64,000 bases of DNA, taken from the NCBI GenBank assembly GCA_964555285.1, contig CAZKRM010000013.1:1-64000 (forward strand). The letters run 5' to 3'. The notes below the pieces were generated by a model. That model saw only the letters and a program-made list of their open reading frames with translations. It made no database searches and was not told the origin of the DNA. The position numbers and the translations under genes are program-made. Within the stretch, counting starts at the first letter, position 1, and each line of letters begins with the position of its first letter. The DNA comes from JBBIQV01 sp964555285 (lineage in GTDB: Bacteria; Nitrospirota; Nitrospiria; Nitrospirales; Nitrospiraceae). Below are positions 52,072-60,479 of this stretch, piece after piece.

Positions 52072-53268
52072 ATGTTCTCATTCGAGGAAGATATGCTGTC
52101 GCCCGTGCGCATCAAGGTGATCGGGGTCGGCGGGGCGGGGTGTAATGCGGTCAATACCATGATCGCGAACGGCCTGTGCCGGGTGGACTTCATCGCCGCC
52201 AACACGGATTTGCAAGCGTTGGAGCGGTCGCGTGCGGGGTTCAAGATTCAACTCGGCCCCGAGCGGACTCGCGGGTTGGGCGCGGGGGCGAAGCCGGAAG
52301 TCGGCAAAGATTCAGCGTTGGAAAGTAAGGACGACATTCGCGAATCGCTCGAAGGGTCCGACATGGTGTTCGTGACGGCCGGCATGGGCGGCGGAACCGG
52401 CACAGGCGCGGCACCGATTGTGGCAAGCATCGCGCGGGAACTGGGCATCCTGACGGTCGGCGTCGTGACGAAGCCCTTTTCGTACGAAGGCCATCGGCGC
52501 ATGAGCCATGCCGAGGAAGGCATCCGCGACCTGAAGCGCCACGTCGATACGCTCCTCATCATCCCGAACCAGCGGTTGCTGGGTATCGTGGACAAGGCGA
52601 CGCCGTTGCTGGATGCCTTCAAGGTGGCGGACGACGTGCTCCGCCAGGCGATCCAGGGGATCGCGGATGTCATTACGACGACGGGCCATGTGAACGTCGA
52701 TTTCGCCGATGTGCGGACCGTCATGTCTCACACGGGCCGTGCGGTCATGGGAATGGGGGTCTCGCGAGGAACGAACCGCGCGATCGAAGCGGCCCAGAAG
52801 GCCATCTCCTGCCCGCTGTTGGAAGAGGGGAGTGTGGAAGGGGCGCGCGGTGTGCTGCTCAATATCACCGGCGGTCCCAACATGTCATTGCACGAAGTCG
52901 AAGAGGCAGCCTCGATCATCCAGCAGGCCGCTGATCCAGAAGCAAACATCATTGTCGGCCAGGTGATCAATCCGGATATGGGGGATGACCTGGTCGTGAC
53001 CGTCATTGCGACCGGGTTCGAGCGCGAAGAGCAGCCGGCGCCGAAACCCGTCACGGTCGATCGCGGCGCGGCGCGTAGCCCGCGGAGCAGCGGGCAACAA
53101 GTATTGGCCGGTGTCCAGGCGGCGGTCGCGGAGATGCCTCGCAAGGACTTGGATCGCCCGACCTTTCTGAGGCGGTTGGGTGAATCGCGGGAGGCCGCCG
53201 AGCGTGTCGCAGTTGCCGCCGATGACGAATGGGATGTGCCGACGTTTCTGCGAAAACAAGCCGACTAA
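52072..53268 (+). CDS. ftsZ: Cell division GTPase FtsZ
   Basis: 398 residues. IKVIGVGGAGCNAVNTMI starts the GTPase, and GMGGGTGTGAAPIVA (about residues 103-117) is the tubulin signature. The T7 loop NVDFADVRTVM supplies the catalytic aspartate region. A flexible linker leads to the C-terminal peptide DEWDVPTFLRKQAD, the contact for FtsA. ATG 52072 has a near-perfect ribosome site (aaggaggtg), the strongest in the cluster, which fits the high level FtsZ needs. Confidence 0.97.
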   Translation: MFSFEEDMLSPVRIKVIGVGGAGCNAVNTMIANGLCRVDFIAANTDLQALERSRAGFKIQLGPERTRGLGAGAKPEVGKDSALESKDDIRESLEGSDMVFVTAGMGGGTGTGAAPIVASIARELGILTVGVVTKPFSYEGHRRMSHAEEGIRDLKRHVDTLLIIPNQRLLGIVDKATPLLDAFKVADDVLRQAIQGIADVITTTGHVNVDFADVRTVMSHTGRAVMGMGVSRGTNRAIEAAQKAISCPLLEEGSVEGARGVLLNITGGPNMSLHEVEEAASIIQQAADPEANIIVGQVINPDMGDDLVVTVIATGFEREEQPAPKPVTVDRGAARSPRSSGQQVLAGVQAAVAEMPRKDLDRPTFLRRLGESREAAERVAVAADDEWDVPTFLRKQAD

Positions 53269-53313
53269 CGTCCGGGAGAATGGCGCCCCTGCTCAGCGGG
53301 GGCCGGGCCCTCG

Positions 53314-54054
53314 ATGACACGTCTCGTGATCACATTGCCTGCGTTTGCAACCCCGCGCCAGGGGGTTCGCCACTTCTTCGGTACCCGACACTCGATAACG
53401 GGGGTCCGTCGTGCACCGGCCGAACCGAGGCGTGCCATGCGCGGAGCAGGCCAGGCCGGCGTCCTCGTGTCGGTCACACAGGTTCATGGAACCGATGTGC
53501 TGGTGTTGGACCGGCCTGTCCGGGAGGGAGAACCGTTCGATGGCGGGTGGGATGCGCTGGTGACGGATCAGCCGCATGTCATGGTGGTCGTACGCACAGC
53601 CGACTGCGTGCCGGTGCTCTTGCACGATCCCACGCGCAAGGTGGTCGCGGCCGTGCATGCCGGCTGGCGCGGGGCAGTCGCCGGGATCGTACCCAACACC
53701 ATCGACGCGATGAAGCGCCGATTCGGCACTGAGCCGGCACAGGTGCGCATCGGTATCGGGCCTTCCGCGGGACCCTGTTGTTATGAAGTCGATGAACCGG
53801 TGCTGGTGCGGCTGCGCGAGAGTTGTGACGACTGGCGTCTCGTCGCGGCAGAACGGAGCCGCAATCGAGCATTGCTGGATCTGCGAAGACTGGTTCGGTG
53901 GCAGGCGGAATCCATCGGCGTGGTCGCTGAGAATATTGTGACGGCCAACGCCTGCACGATCTGTCATTCCGATCTGTTCTTTTCGTATCGGCGGGACGGC
54001 GTCGTCAACGAGACGATGATGAGCGGCATCGGTCTGCTCGGCCGCCGAGCATGA
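53314..54054 (+). CDS. pgeF: Peptidoglycan editing factor PgeF (YfiH/laccase-domain)
   Basis: 246 residues of the multi-copper-like cytoplasmic family. Conserved pieces are VHGTDVLVLD, RTADCVPVLLHDP, VVAAVHAGWRGAVAGIV with zinc or copper ligands, IGPSAGPCCYEVDEPV and NACTICHSDLFFSYRRDG. In E. coli the homologue removes mis-incorporated amino acids from murein precursors, which suits its place after ftsZ. Starts at ATG 53314. Confidence 0.9.
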   Translation: MTRLVITLPAFATPRQGVRHFFGTRHSITGVRRAPAEPRRAMRGAGQAGVLVSVTQVHGTDVLVLDRPVREGEPFDGGWDALVTDQPHVMVVVRTADCVPVLLHDPTRKVVAAVHAGWRGAVAGIVPNTIDAMKRRFGTEPAQVRIGIGPSAGPCCYEVDEPVLVRLRESCDDWRLVAAERSRNRALLDLRRLVRWQAESIGVVAENIVTANACTICHSDLFFSYRRDGVVNETMMSGIGLLGRRA

Positions 54055-54154
54055 GGTCCGTCGGTGCAGTGCGTGAGCGCTGCCATTTTGACGGAGCCTC
54101 CGGTAGAATGGACACGGGTGATGTGAGGGTCTGCCGGAGACACGAGCCGAGCCG

Positions 54155-54877
54155 ATGATGGCCCTGATGAACGGCGCAGAGTCGGATCCCCTCGCACACA
54201 ATGTCTCGGTGGTGTTGGAGCACATTCGGCGAACGGCTTTGCGGGTCGGGCGGCGCCCTGAAGAAATCCGGCTCATCGCGGCCACCAAGTCGGTGTCCAT
54301 CGAGCGTATCCGGGTGGGCTTGGCGGCCGGGCTGACGGATCTCGGGGAAAGCCGGCTCCAGGACGCGCTACCCAAAATTGAGCAGATCGGCCGAGGGCAG
54401 GCGACGTGGCACTTTATCGGACGGCTGCAGACCAGAAAGGTGAGGGCGGTTGTCGGGCTGTTTGCCATGATCCACTCGGTCGAAAGTGTCGAGCTGGCTG
54501 CTGAGATCAATCGTCGAGCGGAGCAAGCCGGCATTCGCCAGCCCCTGTTGCTTGAAGTGAACGTCGGCGGTGAAGCAAGCAAGGGAGGCTTTGTGCCCGA
54601 TTCGCTGGAGCAGGCTCTTCCCGAGCTGAATGCGATGCCCGCGTTAGAGGTGAGAGGATTGATGACGATTCCACCGTTGGGAACGGAGCCTGAAGCGGCG
54701 AGACCGTATTTCCGCCGACTGCGAGAGCTGGCCCACGCACTGACGAAGCCCGAGCTGAAGAACATTCGAATGGACGAGTTGTCGATGGGGATGTCCGGCG
54801 ACTACGAGATTGCGGTGGAAGAAGGGGCGACGTTCGTGCGGGTGGGCACTGCCATTTTTGGGGCGCGTCGTGGATAG
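54155..54877 (+). CDS. yggS: PLP homeostasis protein YggS
   Basis: 240 residues. RLIAATKSVSIERIR holds the PLP lysine, then LGESRLQDALPKIEQ, WHFIGRLQTRKV, EVNVGGEASKGGF, LEVRGLMTIPPLG and MDELSMGMSGDYEIAVEEGATFVRVGTAIFG finish the family pattern. It binds pyridoxal phosphate and balances vitamin B6 pools; no catalytic activity is known. It is followed by proC, a common neighbour, overlapping its stop. Confidence 0.94.
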   Translation: MMALMNGAESDPLAHNVSVVLEHIRRTALRVGRRPEEIRLIAATKSVSIERIRVGLAAGLTDLGESRLQDALPKIEQIGRGQATWHFIGRLQTRKVRAVVGLFAMIHSVESVELAAEINRRAEQAGIRQPLLLEVNVGGEASKGGFVPDSLEQALPELNAMPALEVRGLMTIPPLGTEPEAARPYFRRLRELAHALTKPELKNIRMDELSMGMSGDYEIAVEEGATFVRVGTAIFGARRG

Positions 54878-54899
54878 TCCTCCAGTGGATAGTCCTCCA
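54870..54899 (+). repeat. 15-bp tandem duplication at the proC start
   Basis: GTGGATAGTCCTCCA occurs at 54870-54884 and again at 54885-54899. Each copy begins with an in-frame GTG and adds VDSPP to ProC if translated. The duplication straddles the yggS stop. Confidence 0.9.
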
Positions 54900-55703
54900 A
54901 TTGTGAAGAAGCTGGCGTTCGTCGGCGCCGGACAGATGGCCGAAGCCTTAATCGGCGGGCTGCTCGCCGCCCGGGCCTGTGAGGTCGGTTCGCTGTGGGC
55001 CACCGACTCCAGTGCGGAGCGACGTGATCTCGTGAAGCGGCGTTTCGGTATACGGGTCGGCGACGACAATCAGGAAGCCGCACGGTGGGCGGATGTCGTC
55101 ATTTTGGCCGTGAAGCCCCAAATCCTGGACCACATCTTGACGGGCATTGCTGCTGCGCTCGAAGGACGGCTGGTGATTTCGATTGCCGCCGGCATCTCCA
55201 TTCCCTGGCTGGCGAAGCGACTGCCGGCATCGGTTCGCCTGATTCGTGCCATGCCCAACATGCCCGTGCTGGTGCGCGAGGGGATGGCGGCATTGGCCGG
55301 CGGTCCTGGCGTGCGGGATGAGGATCTGCTCCTCGCACGTGCCCTGTTCGAGGCGGTCGGACGTGTCGTGCCGGTTGAGGAGCGCCTGATGGATGCTGTG
55401 ACAGGGCTGAGCGGCAGCGGACCGGCCTATGCCTTTCTGATGATCGAGGCTCTCGCGGACGGCGGCGTAAAAGCCGGACTACCCAGGCAGACGGCTGAAT
55501 TGTTGGCCGCGCAGACGATGCTGGGGGCTGCGCGGTTGCTTCTGGACTCCGGTGAACATCCGGCCCGGTTGAAGGACCGCGTCGCATCCCCCGGGGGGAC
55601 CACCATGGCGGGACTTCATCGGTTGGAGATCGGTGGGCTGCGCGCGGCGCTGATCGCCGCGGTCGAGGCAGCCACTGATCGGTCACGGGAGTTGGGCGCC
55701 TGA
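54870..55703 (+). CDS. proC: Pyrroline-5-carboxylate reductase (ProC)
   Basis: 277 residues. KLAFVGAGQMAEALIGGLL is the NADPH-binding start, IRAMPNMPVLVREGMAALAGG and VTGLSGSGPAYAFLMIEALADGGVKAGLPR with the C-terminal VASPGGTTMAGLHRLE are typical. It completes proline synthesis. Start choice is open: GTG 54870 overlaps the yggS stop and includes two copies of a 15-base duplication; GTG 54903 gives the usual length of about 266 residues and a start reading MKKLAFVG. Confidence 0.93.
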   Translation: MDSPPVDSPPIVKKLAFVGAGQMAEALIGGLLAARACEVGSLWATDSSAERRDLVKRRFGIRVGDDNQEAARWADVVILAVKPQILDHILTGIAAALEGRLVISIAAGISIPWLAKRLPASVRLIRAMPNMPVLVREGMAALAGGPGVRDEDLLLARALFEAVGRVVPVEERLMDAVTGLSGSGPAYAFLMIEALADGGVKAGLPRQTAELLAAQTMLGAARLLLDSGEHPARLKDRVASPGGTTMAGLHRLEIGGLRAALIAAVEAATDRSRELGA

Positions 55704-55999
55704 TGTTTGTCGTGGGGAATGTGCTGCTCGGGGTGGCGACGGTGGTGGACTACGTCCTCTGGCTCTATATGTGGGTGATCATCGCGCGCGCGGTGATCTC
55801 CTGGGTGAGCCCCGATCCATGGAATCCGATCGTGCAGTTTCTTGAGCGAGCCACTGAGCCGGTGCTGGCCCCGATCCGGCGCTGGATTGGCTGGCGGATG
55901 GGGCTTGATCTCTCGCCGATGGTGGCCATCTTGATCATTATCTTTCTTCAGATCGCGCTGGTAAACACGTTGAAGGAAATAGCCGTGCGGATAAACTGA
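55703..55999 (+). CDS. YggT-family membrane protein
   Basis: 98 residues with two hydrophobic regions, at about 15-35 (YVLWLYMWVIIARAVISWV) and 68-90 (LSPMVAILIIIFLQIALV). SPDPWNPIVQFLERATEPVLAPIRRW between them is the YggT signature. It overlaps proC by one base (TGATG). The family is linked with cell division, osmotic balance and chloroplast division in different organisms; no single function is known. Confidence 0.88.
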   Translation: MFVVGNVLLGVATVVDYVLWLYMWVIIARAVISWVSPDPWNPIVQFLERATEPVLAPIRRWIGWRMGLDLSPMVAILIIIFLQIALVNTLKEIAVRIN

Positions 56000-56019
56000 T
56001 TCGGTGTGGGAGGGATGCC

Positions 56020-56532
56020 ATGAAGATCACGCCGCTCGATATCCAACAGATGGTATTCAAGGCCGCCTTCCGGGGCTATGACAAGGAAGAGGTGAACCGG
56101 TTCCTGGAAGAACTCGCGCACACCGTGGAGACCCTGAATCGCGACAATGCTGTGCTGCGGGAAAAACTGACGTTCACGGAACAGCAATTGGCGGAGGTGA
56201 AGAAAACGGAAACGGCGTTGTCTCATACATTGATCTCCGCCCAATCGATGTCGGATGAGATGAAGCGCGCGGCGCAACGCGATGCCGAGTTGATCATCAA
56301 GGAGGCGGAACTCAAGGCCGGCGAAGTCGTGCGCCAGGGACAAGCGGAGTTGGCCGATCTCCATCGCGACCTGTCCGATCTGCGCAAGCAGCGTGTGCTG
56401 ATGGTCGAACGGATCCGCGCGACGCTCCGGACGTTCGAGCGTATGTTGGAAGTGGAAGAATCGGAGGATTTTCACGCCGACGCCACGGCGACGGATGAGA
56501 AACTGGCGGGGGAATCCCGCCATACCCGCTAG
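56020..56532 (+). CDS. DivIVA-domain protein
   Basis: 170 residues. The N-terminus MKITPLDIQQMVFKAAFRGY with DKEEVNRFLEEL is the DivIVA lipid-binding domain (residues 1-40). The rest is coiled coil (TLNRDNAVLREKLTFTEQQL and DLHRDLSDLRKQRVLM). DivIVA proteins mark curved membrane at poles or septa. It follows yggT at 20 bases with gggagggat before the ATG, the order found in many Gram-positive and deltaproteobacterial dcw regions. Confidence 0.85.
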   Translation: MKITPLDIQQMVFKAAFRGYDKEEVNRFLEELAHTVETLNRDNAVLREKLTFTEQQLAEVKKTETALSHTLISAQSMSDEMKRAAQRDAELIIKEAELKAGEVVRQGQAELADLHRDLSDLRKQRVLMVERIRATLRTFERMLEVEESEDFHADATATDEKLAGESRHTR

Positions 56533-56661
56533 CCTGGCTCGTTCGACGGCGGTGTCTCTCTTGTTCTCCTGCTCCGGTGCGGCCTCCCTTCGCCGGACGT
56601 GCTGCCGACACCACGCGTTGACCTTCCCGATGCCGCTGCTTGCCATGGCTCCTACGATCCT

Positions 56662-57795
56662 ATGACCACGTCCGATCCGATCGGGTCAGCGATGGAACGG
56701 GCAGTCGTTGACGGCGTCTTTCCCGGCGCGGTGCTGCTGGTTCGCCTGCGAGGAGAACCGGCGTATTGCAAAGCGGTCGGGCGTCGCTCGCTTGTTCCCC
56801 CGGGTGGTCCTGTCACCCTGGAGACAGTCTACGATCTGGCCTCGCTCACCAAGCCCCTCGCGACGACGAGTGCCGTGCTGCTCCTTGTGCAGCAAGGGCG
56901 AATGGATATACAGAGACCATTGCGTGACCTGCTGCCGGAGCTGGCGAAGGCTCCCGTCGGCGAGGCCACCGTCTTTCACGTATTGACGCACAGTGCCGGC
57001 CTTCCCGGATGGCGGCCCTTCTATGAGCGGATTGCCGAGGAAGACAGCGGTCAACCTGGATTTCTCGGCAGCCCCGCTGCTCGACAGGCGGTGATCGGGT
57101 ACATTCGCGATGAGGCCCTGCTCCATCCGATCGGCTCGCGAAGCCTGTACAGCGACCTGGGGTTCATGTTGCTGGGGATGCTCGTGGAACGCGTGAGCCG
57201 CCGACCCTTGGCGGCATTCTGCCGGGAGCATCTGTATGAGCCGGCAGGTGCCGTGCCGCTGGCCTTCCTGGAAATCGGGACGAAGAAGTCGGAGAGTCTC
57301 AGCGAGGCCGGTATGACACTGGACGATGTCGCGTTAACCGAAGGGGATTCGTGGCGAGGGCGGGTGTTGCACGCGGAGGTGCACGACGAAAATGCCTATG
57401 CGCTGGGTGGAGCAGCCGGCCATGCAGGCCTGTTCGGAAGCGCGGCAGCGGTGCTGGCGATATCAGGCCAATGGATGAATGCTCAACGTGGCCGGCGCAC
57501 GGTGTTCGACCCCTCCCTCGTCCGTCGGTTCGTCACGCGGCAGCACCGGATCCCGCAATCGAGTTGGGCGCTCGGGTGGGATACACCGTCAGCCCCGTCT
57601 TCATCGGGGACGAAGTTTTCCGCTCAATCCTTCGGACATTTGGGTTATACGGGGACGTCGCTGTGGGTGGACCCTGTCTGCGAGTTGGAAGTCGTCTTAC
57701 TCTCGAACCGCGTGCACCCGACCAGGCACAACGAATTGATTCGGCAGTTCCGGCCCCAGATTCACGACCTGATCTACGAAGAATTTATCCATTGA
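56662..57795 (+). CDS. Serine hydrolase of the class C beta-lactamase family
   Basis: 377 residues. The catalytic serine is in LASLTKPLATTSAVL (SxxK, about residues 72-75) and the YSD form of the second motif is in SLYSDLGFMLLGMLVERV. The C-terminal region with GHLGYTGTSLWVDP supplies the HTGF-like third motif. Such enzymes are carboxypeptidases, esterases or hydrolases rather than true beta-lactamases. No signal peptide is seen, so it is probably cytoplasmic. ATG 56662 is used; the frame opens at 56599. Confidence 0.82.
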   Translation: MTTSDPIGSAMERAVVDGVFPGAVLLVRLRGEPAYCKAVGRRSLVPPGGPVTLETVYDLASLTKPLATTSAVLLLVQQGRMDIQRPLRDLLPELAKAPVGEATVFHVLTHSAGLPGWRPFYERIAEEDSGQPGFLGSPAARQAVIGYIRDEALLHPIGSRSLYSDLGFMLLGMLVERVSRRPLAAFCREHLYEPAGAVPLAFLEIGTKKSESLSEAGMTLDDVALTEGDSWRGRVLHAEVHDENAYALGGAAGHAGLFGSAAAVLAISGQWMNAQRGRRTVFDPSLVRRFVTRQHRIPQSSWALGWDTPSAPSSSGTKFSAQSFGHLGYTGTSLWVDPVCELEVVLLSNRVHPTRHNELIRQFRPQIHDLIYEEFIH

Positions 57796-57859
57796 CACAT
57801 TGGACCATTGAATCATTGAGCGATGAATCAATGAACCGATGGATCAATCGTCAATATTT

Positions 57860-58174
57860 TCATTTGTCCGGATAGTCGATCCAGGTTTCCTTTTCCGCCA
57901 GGTATCGCTGCCCCTTGAAGTTTGTCCTCGTCCGCATCCGGCGGAATCCAAAGTTTTTCAACTTCTCGACGACCTCTGTGACGGCTCCGCCGACGGTGGA
58001 GTGCGACTGGCCTTCGACGATCAGGGCTTCGTACATGACCTTACCCGCATACCCGCCGGCTGTTCGGCTGACAAGGATCGCCCGGTTGAAATATCGATCG
58101 CTTGGGTCGACACCTTCAAGCTGGTGCCGTTCGACCAGACCTTCTTTCTTGAACACGAGGGGAAGGGCGCTCAT
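57860..58174 (-). CDS. Small conserved protein, unknown function
   Basis: 104 residues on the minus strand from ATG 58174, which has an excellent ribosome site (gaggaggtttcg). The frame extends to 58258 without further support. The protein is mixed alpha/beta (YFNRAILVSRTAGGYAGKVMYEALIVEG, TVGGAVTEVVEKLKNFGFRRM, ETWIDYPDK) and has no signal peptide or membrane helix. Downstream of its stop lies a gap with short repeats (57796-57859). No family was recognised. Confidence 0.65.
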   Translation of the reverse strand: MSALPLVFKKEGLVERHQLEGVDPSDRYFNRAILVSRTAGGYAGKVMYEALIVEGQSHSTVGGAVTEVVEKLKNFGFRRMRTRTNFKGQRYLAEKETWIDYPDK

Positions 58175-58308
58175 CGAAACCTCCTCAACAGGTTTTCCCA
58201 GGACGACCCGGCCCGCATTATAGGTGGCGGCGTGGCCGACTGCAACCATCGTTGACAAGCGGGAAGCAGCTTTCTATCATGCCGCCCTCTGCCTAAGGCT
58301 CGCGATTG

Positions 58309-58881
58309 ATGAGTGAGGAACAGAAGATGGCCCCTGCAGGCGCCATGAACATTCCCAACAGTCTGACGCTGCTGCGCATTCTACTCATCCCGGTCTACGT
58401 CGGCCTGCTGGTGTATGAGCACTATGACGAAGCGCTCGGCGTCTTGCTGGTTGCGGGCATGACCGATGCGCTGGATGGGACGATCGCCAGAGTGGCCAAC
58501 CAACGGACTCGCTTGGGCGCGGTGCTCGATCCGCTTGCCGATAAGCTGTTGCTGATATCGGGGTTCGTCACGTTGTCGGTGATTCACTGGATTCCGTCAT
58601 GGGTCGCGATCGTGGTCGTCAGCCGCGATCTTATTCTTATGGTCGGCACCGTCGTGGCTCAGTATACCGGGTCACAAGTGGATACGTCGCCGACCCTCGT
58701 TGGGAAGGGCACGACCTTCTGCCAACTGGCCTATATTCTCATGGCCGTGTTCCTCGCGTCGCGCCACTACGACCTTTCCATGATCCAGCCGCTCCTCTAT
58801 CTCATGGTGATCTTCACGCTCCTGTCCGGCTTCCATTATCTCTATCGAGGGTACAGGAGGGTCACCGCGAACGGCCTCTGA
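58309..58881 (+). CDS. pgsA: CDP-diacylglycerol-glycerol-3-phosphate 3-phosphatidyltransferase
   Basis: 190 residues with about five hydrophobic segments and the full CDP-alcohol phosphotransferase motif, DALDGTIARVANQRTRLG followed by AVLDPLADK. It makes phosphatidylglycerol phosphate. MNIPNSLTLLRILLIPVYVG is the usual PgsA beginning and its Met (at 58345) may be the real start; ATG 58309 adds twelve residues. This is the second CDP-alcohol phosphotransferase in the window; the first (21758) lies in the phosphonate locus. Confidence 0.88.
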   Translation: MSEEQKMAPAGAMNIPNSLTLLRILLIPVYVGLLVYEHYDEALGVLLVAGMTDALDGTIARVANQRTRLGAVLDPLADKLLLISGFVTLSVIHWIPSWVAIVVVSRDLILMVGTVVAQYTGSQVDTSPTLVGKGTTFCQLAYILMAVFLASRHYDLSMIQPLLYLMVIFTLLSGFHYLYRGYRRVTANGL

Positions 58882-58942
58882 CATTCCGCGTTCCCCCGGC
58901 GCTCTTCGGTCTCGAATCGTCCGACAAGAACTTGAAAGTGTT

Positions 58943-58987
58943 TTGACAAGATGGGGGGCGTCCACTATCCTTTCCACAGGATAGTGG
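58943..58987 (+). promoter_or_regulatory. Promoter with overlapping inverted repeat before pilC
   Basis: TTGACA (58943-58948), a 17-base spacer and TATCCT (58966-58971). A perfect 10-bp inverted repeat, CCACTATCCT (58962-58971) and AGGATAGTGG (58978-58987), includes the -10 box, so a repressor or hairpin could control pilC. The repeat is separated by only 6 bases. Confidence 0.65.
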
Positions 58988-59039
58988 TTCGGCATCCACA
59001 AGCCATTCGGGCTCCTCTCCAATCGGTCGCGAGATACCT

Positions 59040-60254
59040 ATGGCCACTTTTGCGTACGTCGGCAGGTCGAAACAGGGAACAGTTCGAAAAGGCGAAGTGA
59101 CGGCCAAGACGCGGGATGAAGCTGTCGAGCAACTGCGCAAGCAGAAGCTCGTCGTCAGCAGCCTTCATGAGAAAGAGACGTTCGGCTTCGGCAACATTTC
59201 TTTTGGGAGTGGGATCACCGACAAGGATCTGGTGGTCTTTACCCGGCAGTTCGGGACGATGATCAACGCCGGGCTCCCGCTCATTCAGTGTCTGGATATT
59301 CTTGCTACCCAATCGGAAAACAAGGTCCTTGGCAAGGCTATCGGAGAAGTGAAGGTGGATGTCGAGGGTGGATCGACCTTTTCCGATGCGCTCAGGAAGC
59401 ACCCCAAGGTCTTTGACGACCTCTATGTCAACATGATCCATGCGGGCGAGGTCGGCGGCTTGCTGGACACGATTCTCACCCGGTTGGCCAAGCACATTGA
59501 AAAAGCCATGAAGCTGAAGGGGATGATCAAGTCGGCCATGGTGTACCCGGCGGCGATCATGGGCGTGGCCGTGATCGTGATCACCGTCCTCATGATCTGG
59601 GTCATTCCCATCTTTGCGAAAATGTTCTCCGAGATGTCGGGGGGCAAGATGGGATTGCCGGGCCCCACGCAGTTCGTGATCGACATGAGCAACTTCGTGC
59701 AGTCCTATATTCTTTTCCTGATTGCCGGGGCTATCGGGGCAGGAGTGGCGTTCAAAAAGTACTATAAGACTCCGAAGGGACGGCTGGTGGTCGATCGGCT
59801 TCTCCTGAAAATGCCCATCGTGGGAGAGTTGATTCGAAAAGCCTCGGTGGCCAAGTTTACCAGGACGCTGGGAACGCTGATCACGAGTGGTGTGCCGCTG
59901 CTCGATGCGCTGACGATCTGCGCCAAGACGTCCGGCAACAAAGTGATCGAAGAATCGATCCTCAGTGCCCGCATCAGTATCAGCGGTGGGAAAACGATCT
60001 CCGAGCCGCTGGCGAAAAGCGAAACATTCCCGAAGATGGTCACCCATATGATTTCCGTCGGTGAATCGACCGGCGCGCTCGACGCCATGCTCGGGAAGAT
60101 CGCGGACTTCTACGAAGACGAAGTCGATCAGGCCGTAGCCGCACTCACTTCCCTCCTCGAGCCGGTGATGATGGTCTTTCTGGGCACGATCATCGGCTTC
60201 ATCGTGATTGCCATGTACTTGCCGATCTTCCAGATGGCGTCGGCGATTGGGTAG
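59040..60254 (+). CDS. pilC: Type IV pilus/type II secretion inner-membrane platform protein (PilC/GspF)
   Basis: 404 residues with the double T2SSF domain. The first copy starts FTRQFGTMINAGLPLIQCLDIL (about residues 75-96) and the second KFTRTLGTLITSGVPLLDALTIC (about 280-302). Three hydrophobic regions include VIVITVLMIWVIPIF and a C-terminal MMVFLGTIIGFIVIAMYLPIF. It forms the platform on which pilus subunits are assembled. pilS and pilR follow, but pilB, pilT and pilA are not in the window, so the system is incomplete here. Confidence 0.93.
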   Translation: MATFAYVGRSKQGTVRKGEVTAKTRDEAVEQLRKQKLVVSSLHEKETFGFGNISFGSGITDKDLVVFTRQFGTMINAGLPLIQCLDILATQSENKVLGKAIGEVKVDVEGGSTFSDALRKHPKVFDDLYVNMIHAGEVGGLLDTILTRLAKHIEKAMKLKGMIKSAMVYPAAIMGVAVIVITVLMIWVIPIFAKMFSEMSGGKMGLPGPTQFVIDMSNFVQSYILFLIAGAIGAGVAFKKYYKTPKGRLVVDRLLLKMPIVGELIRKASVAKFTRTLGTLITSGVPLLDALTICAKTSGNKVIEESILSARISISGGKTISEPLAKSETFPKMVTHMISVGESTGALDAMLGKIADFYEDEVDQAVAALTSLLEPVMMVFLGTIIGFIVIAMYLPIFQMASAIG

Positions 60255-60479
60255 CCCCTGCGGATCAGTTGTCGCTGGGGCGTCACACGTCCGTGGATCA
60301 GTCGGGAATGCACGCTGTCCTGCCGTGGTGCCGCCGTGCGCGGAATCCGACCGTATGGCCGATACCGTGTTCGGCTGCCCCGCACCTTCTCACGGTTCAC
60401 TGTGCGTGCGGGCTCGTCCTCAACATGAGGGCATTCACGGGCCTCGTGGTCGCGGACAACCAGGGAGTCGTTCAACCAC

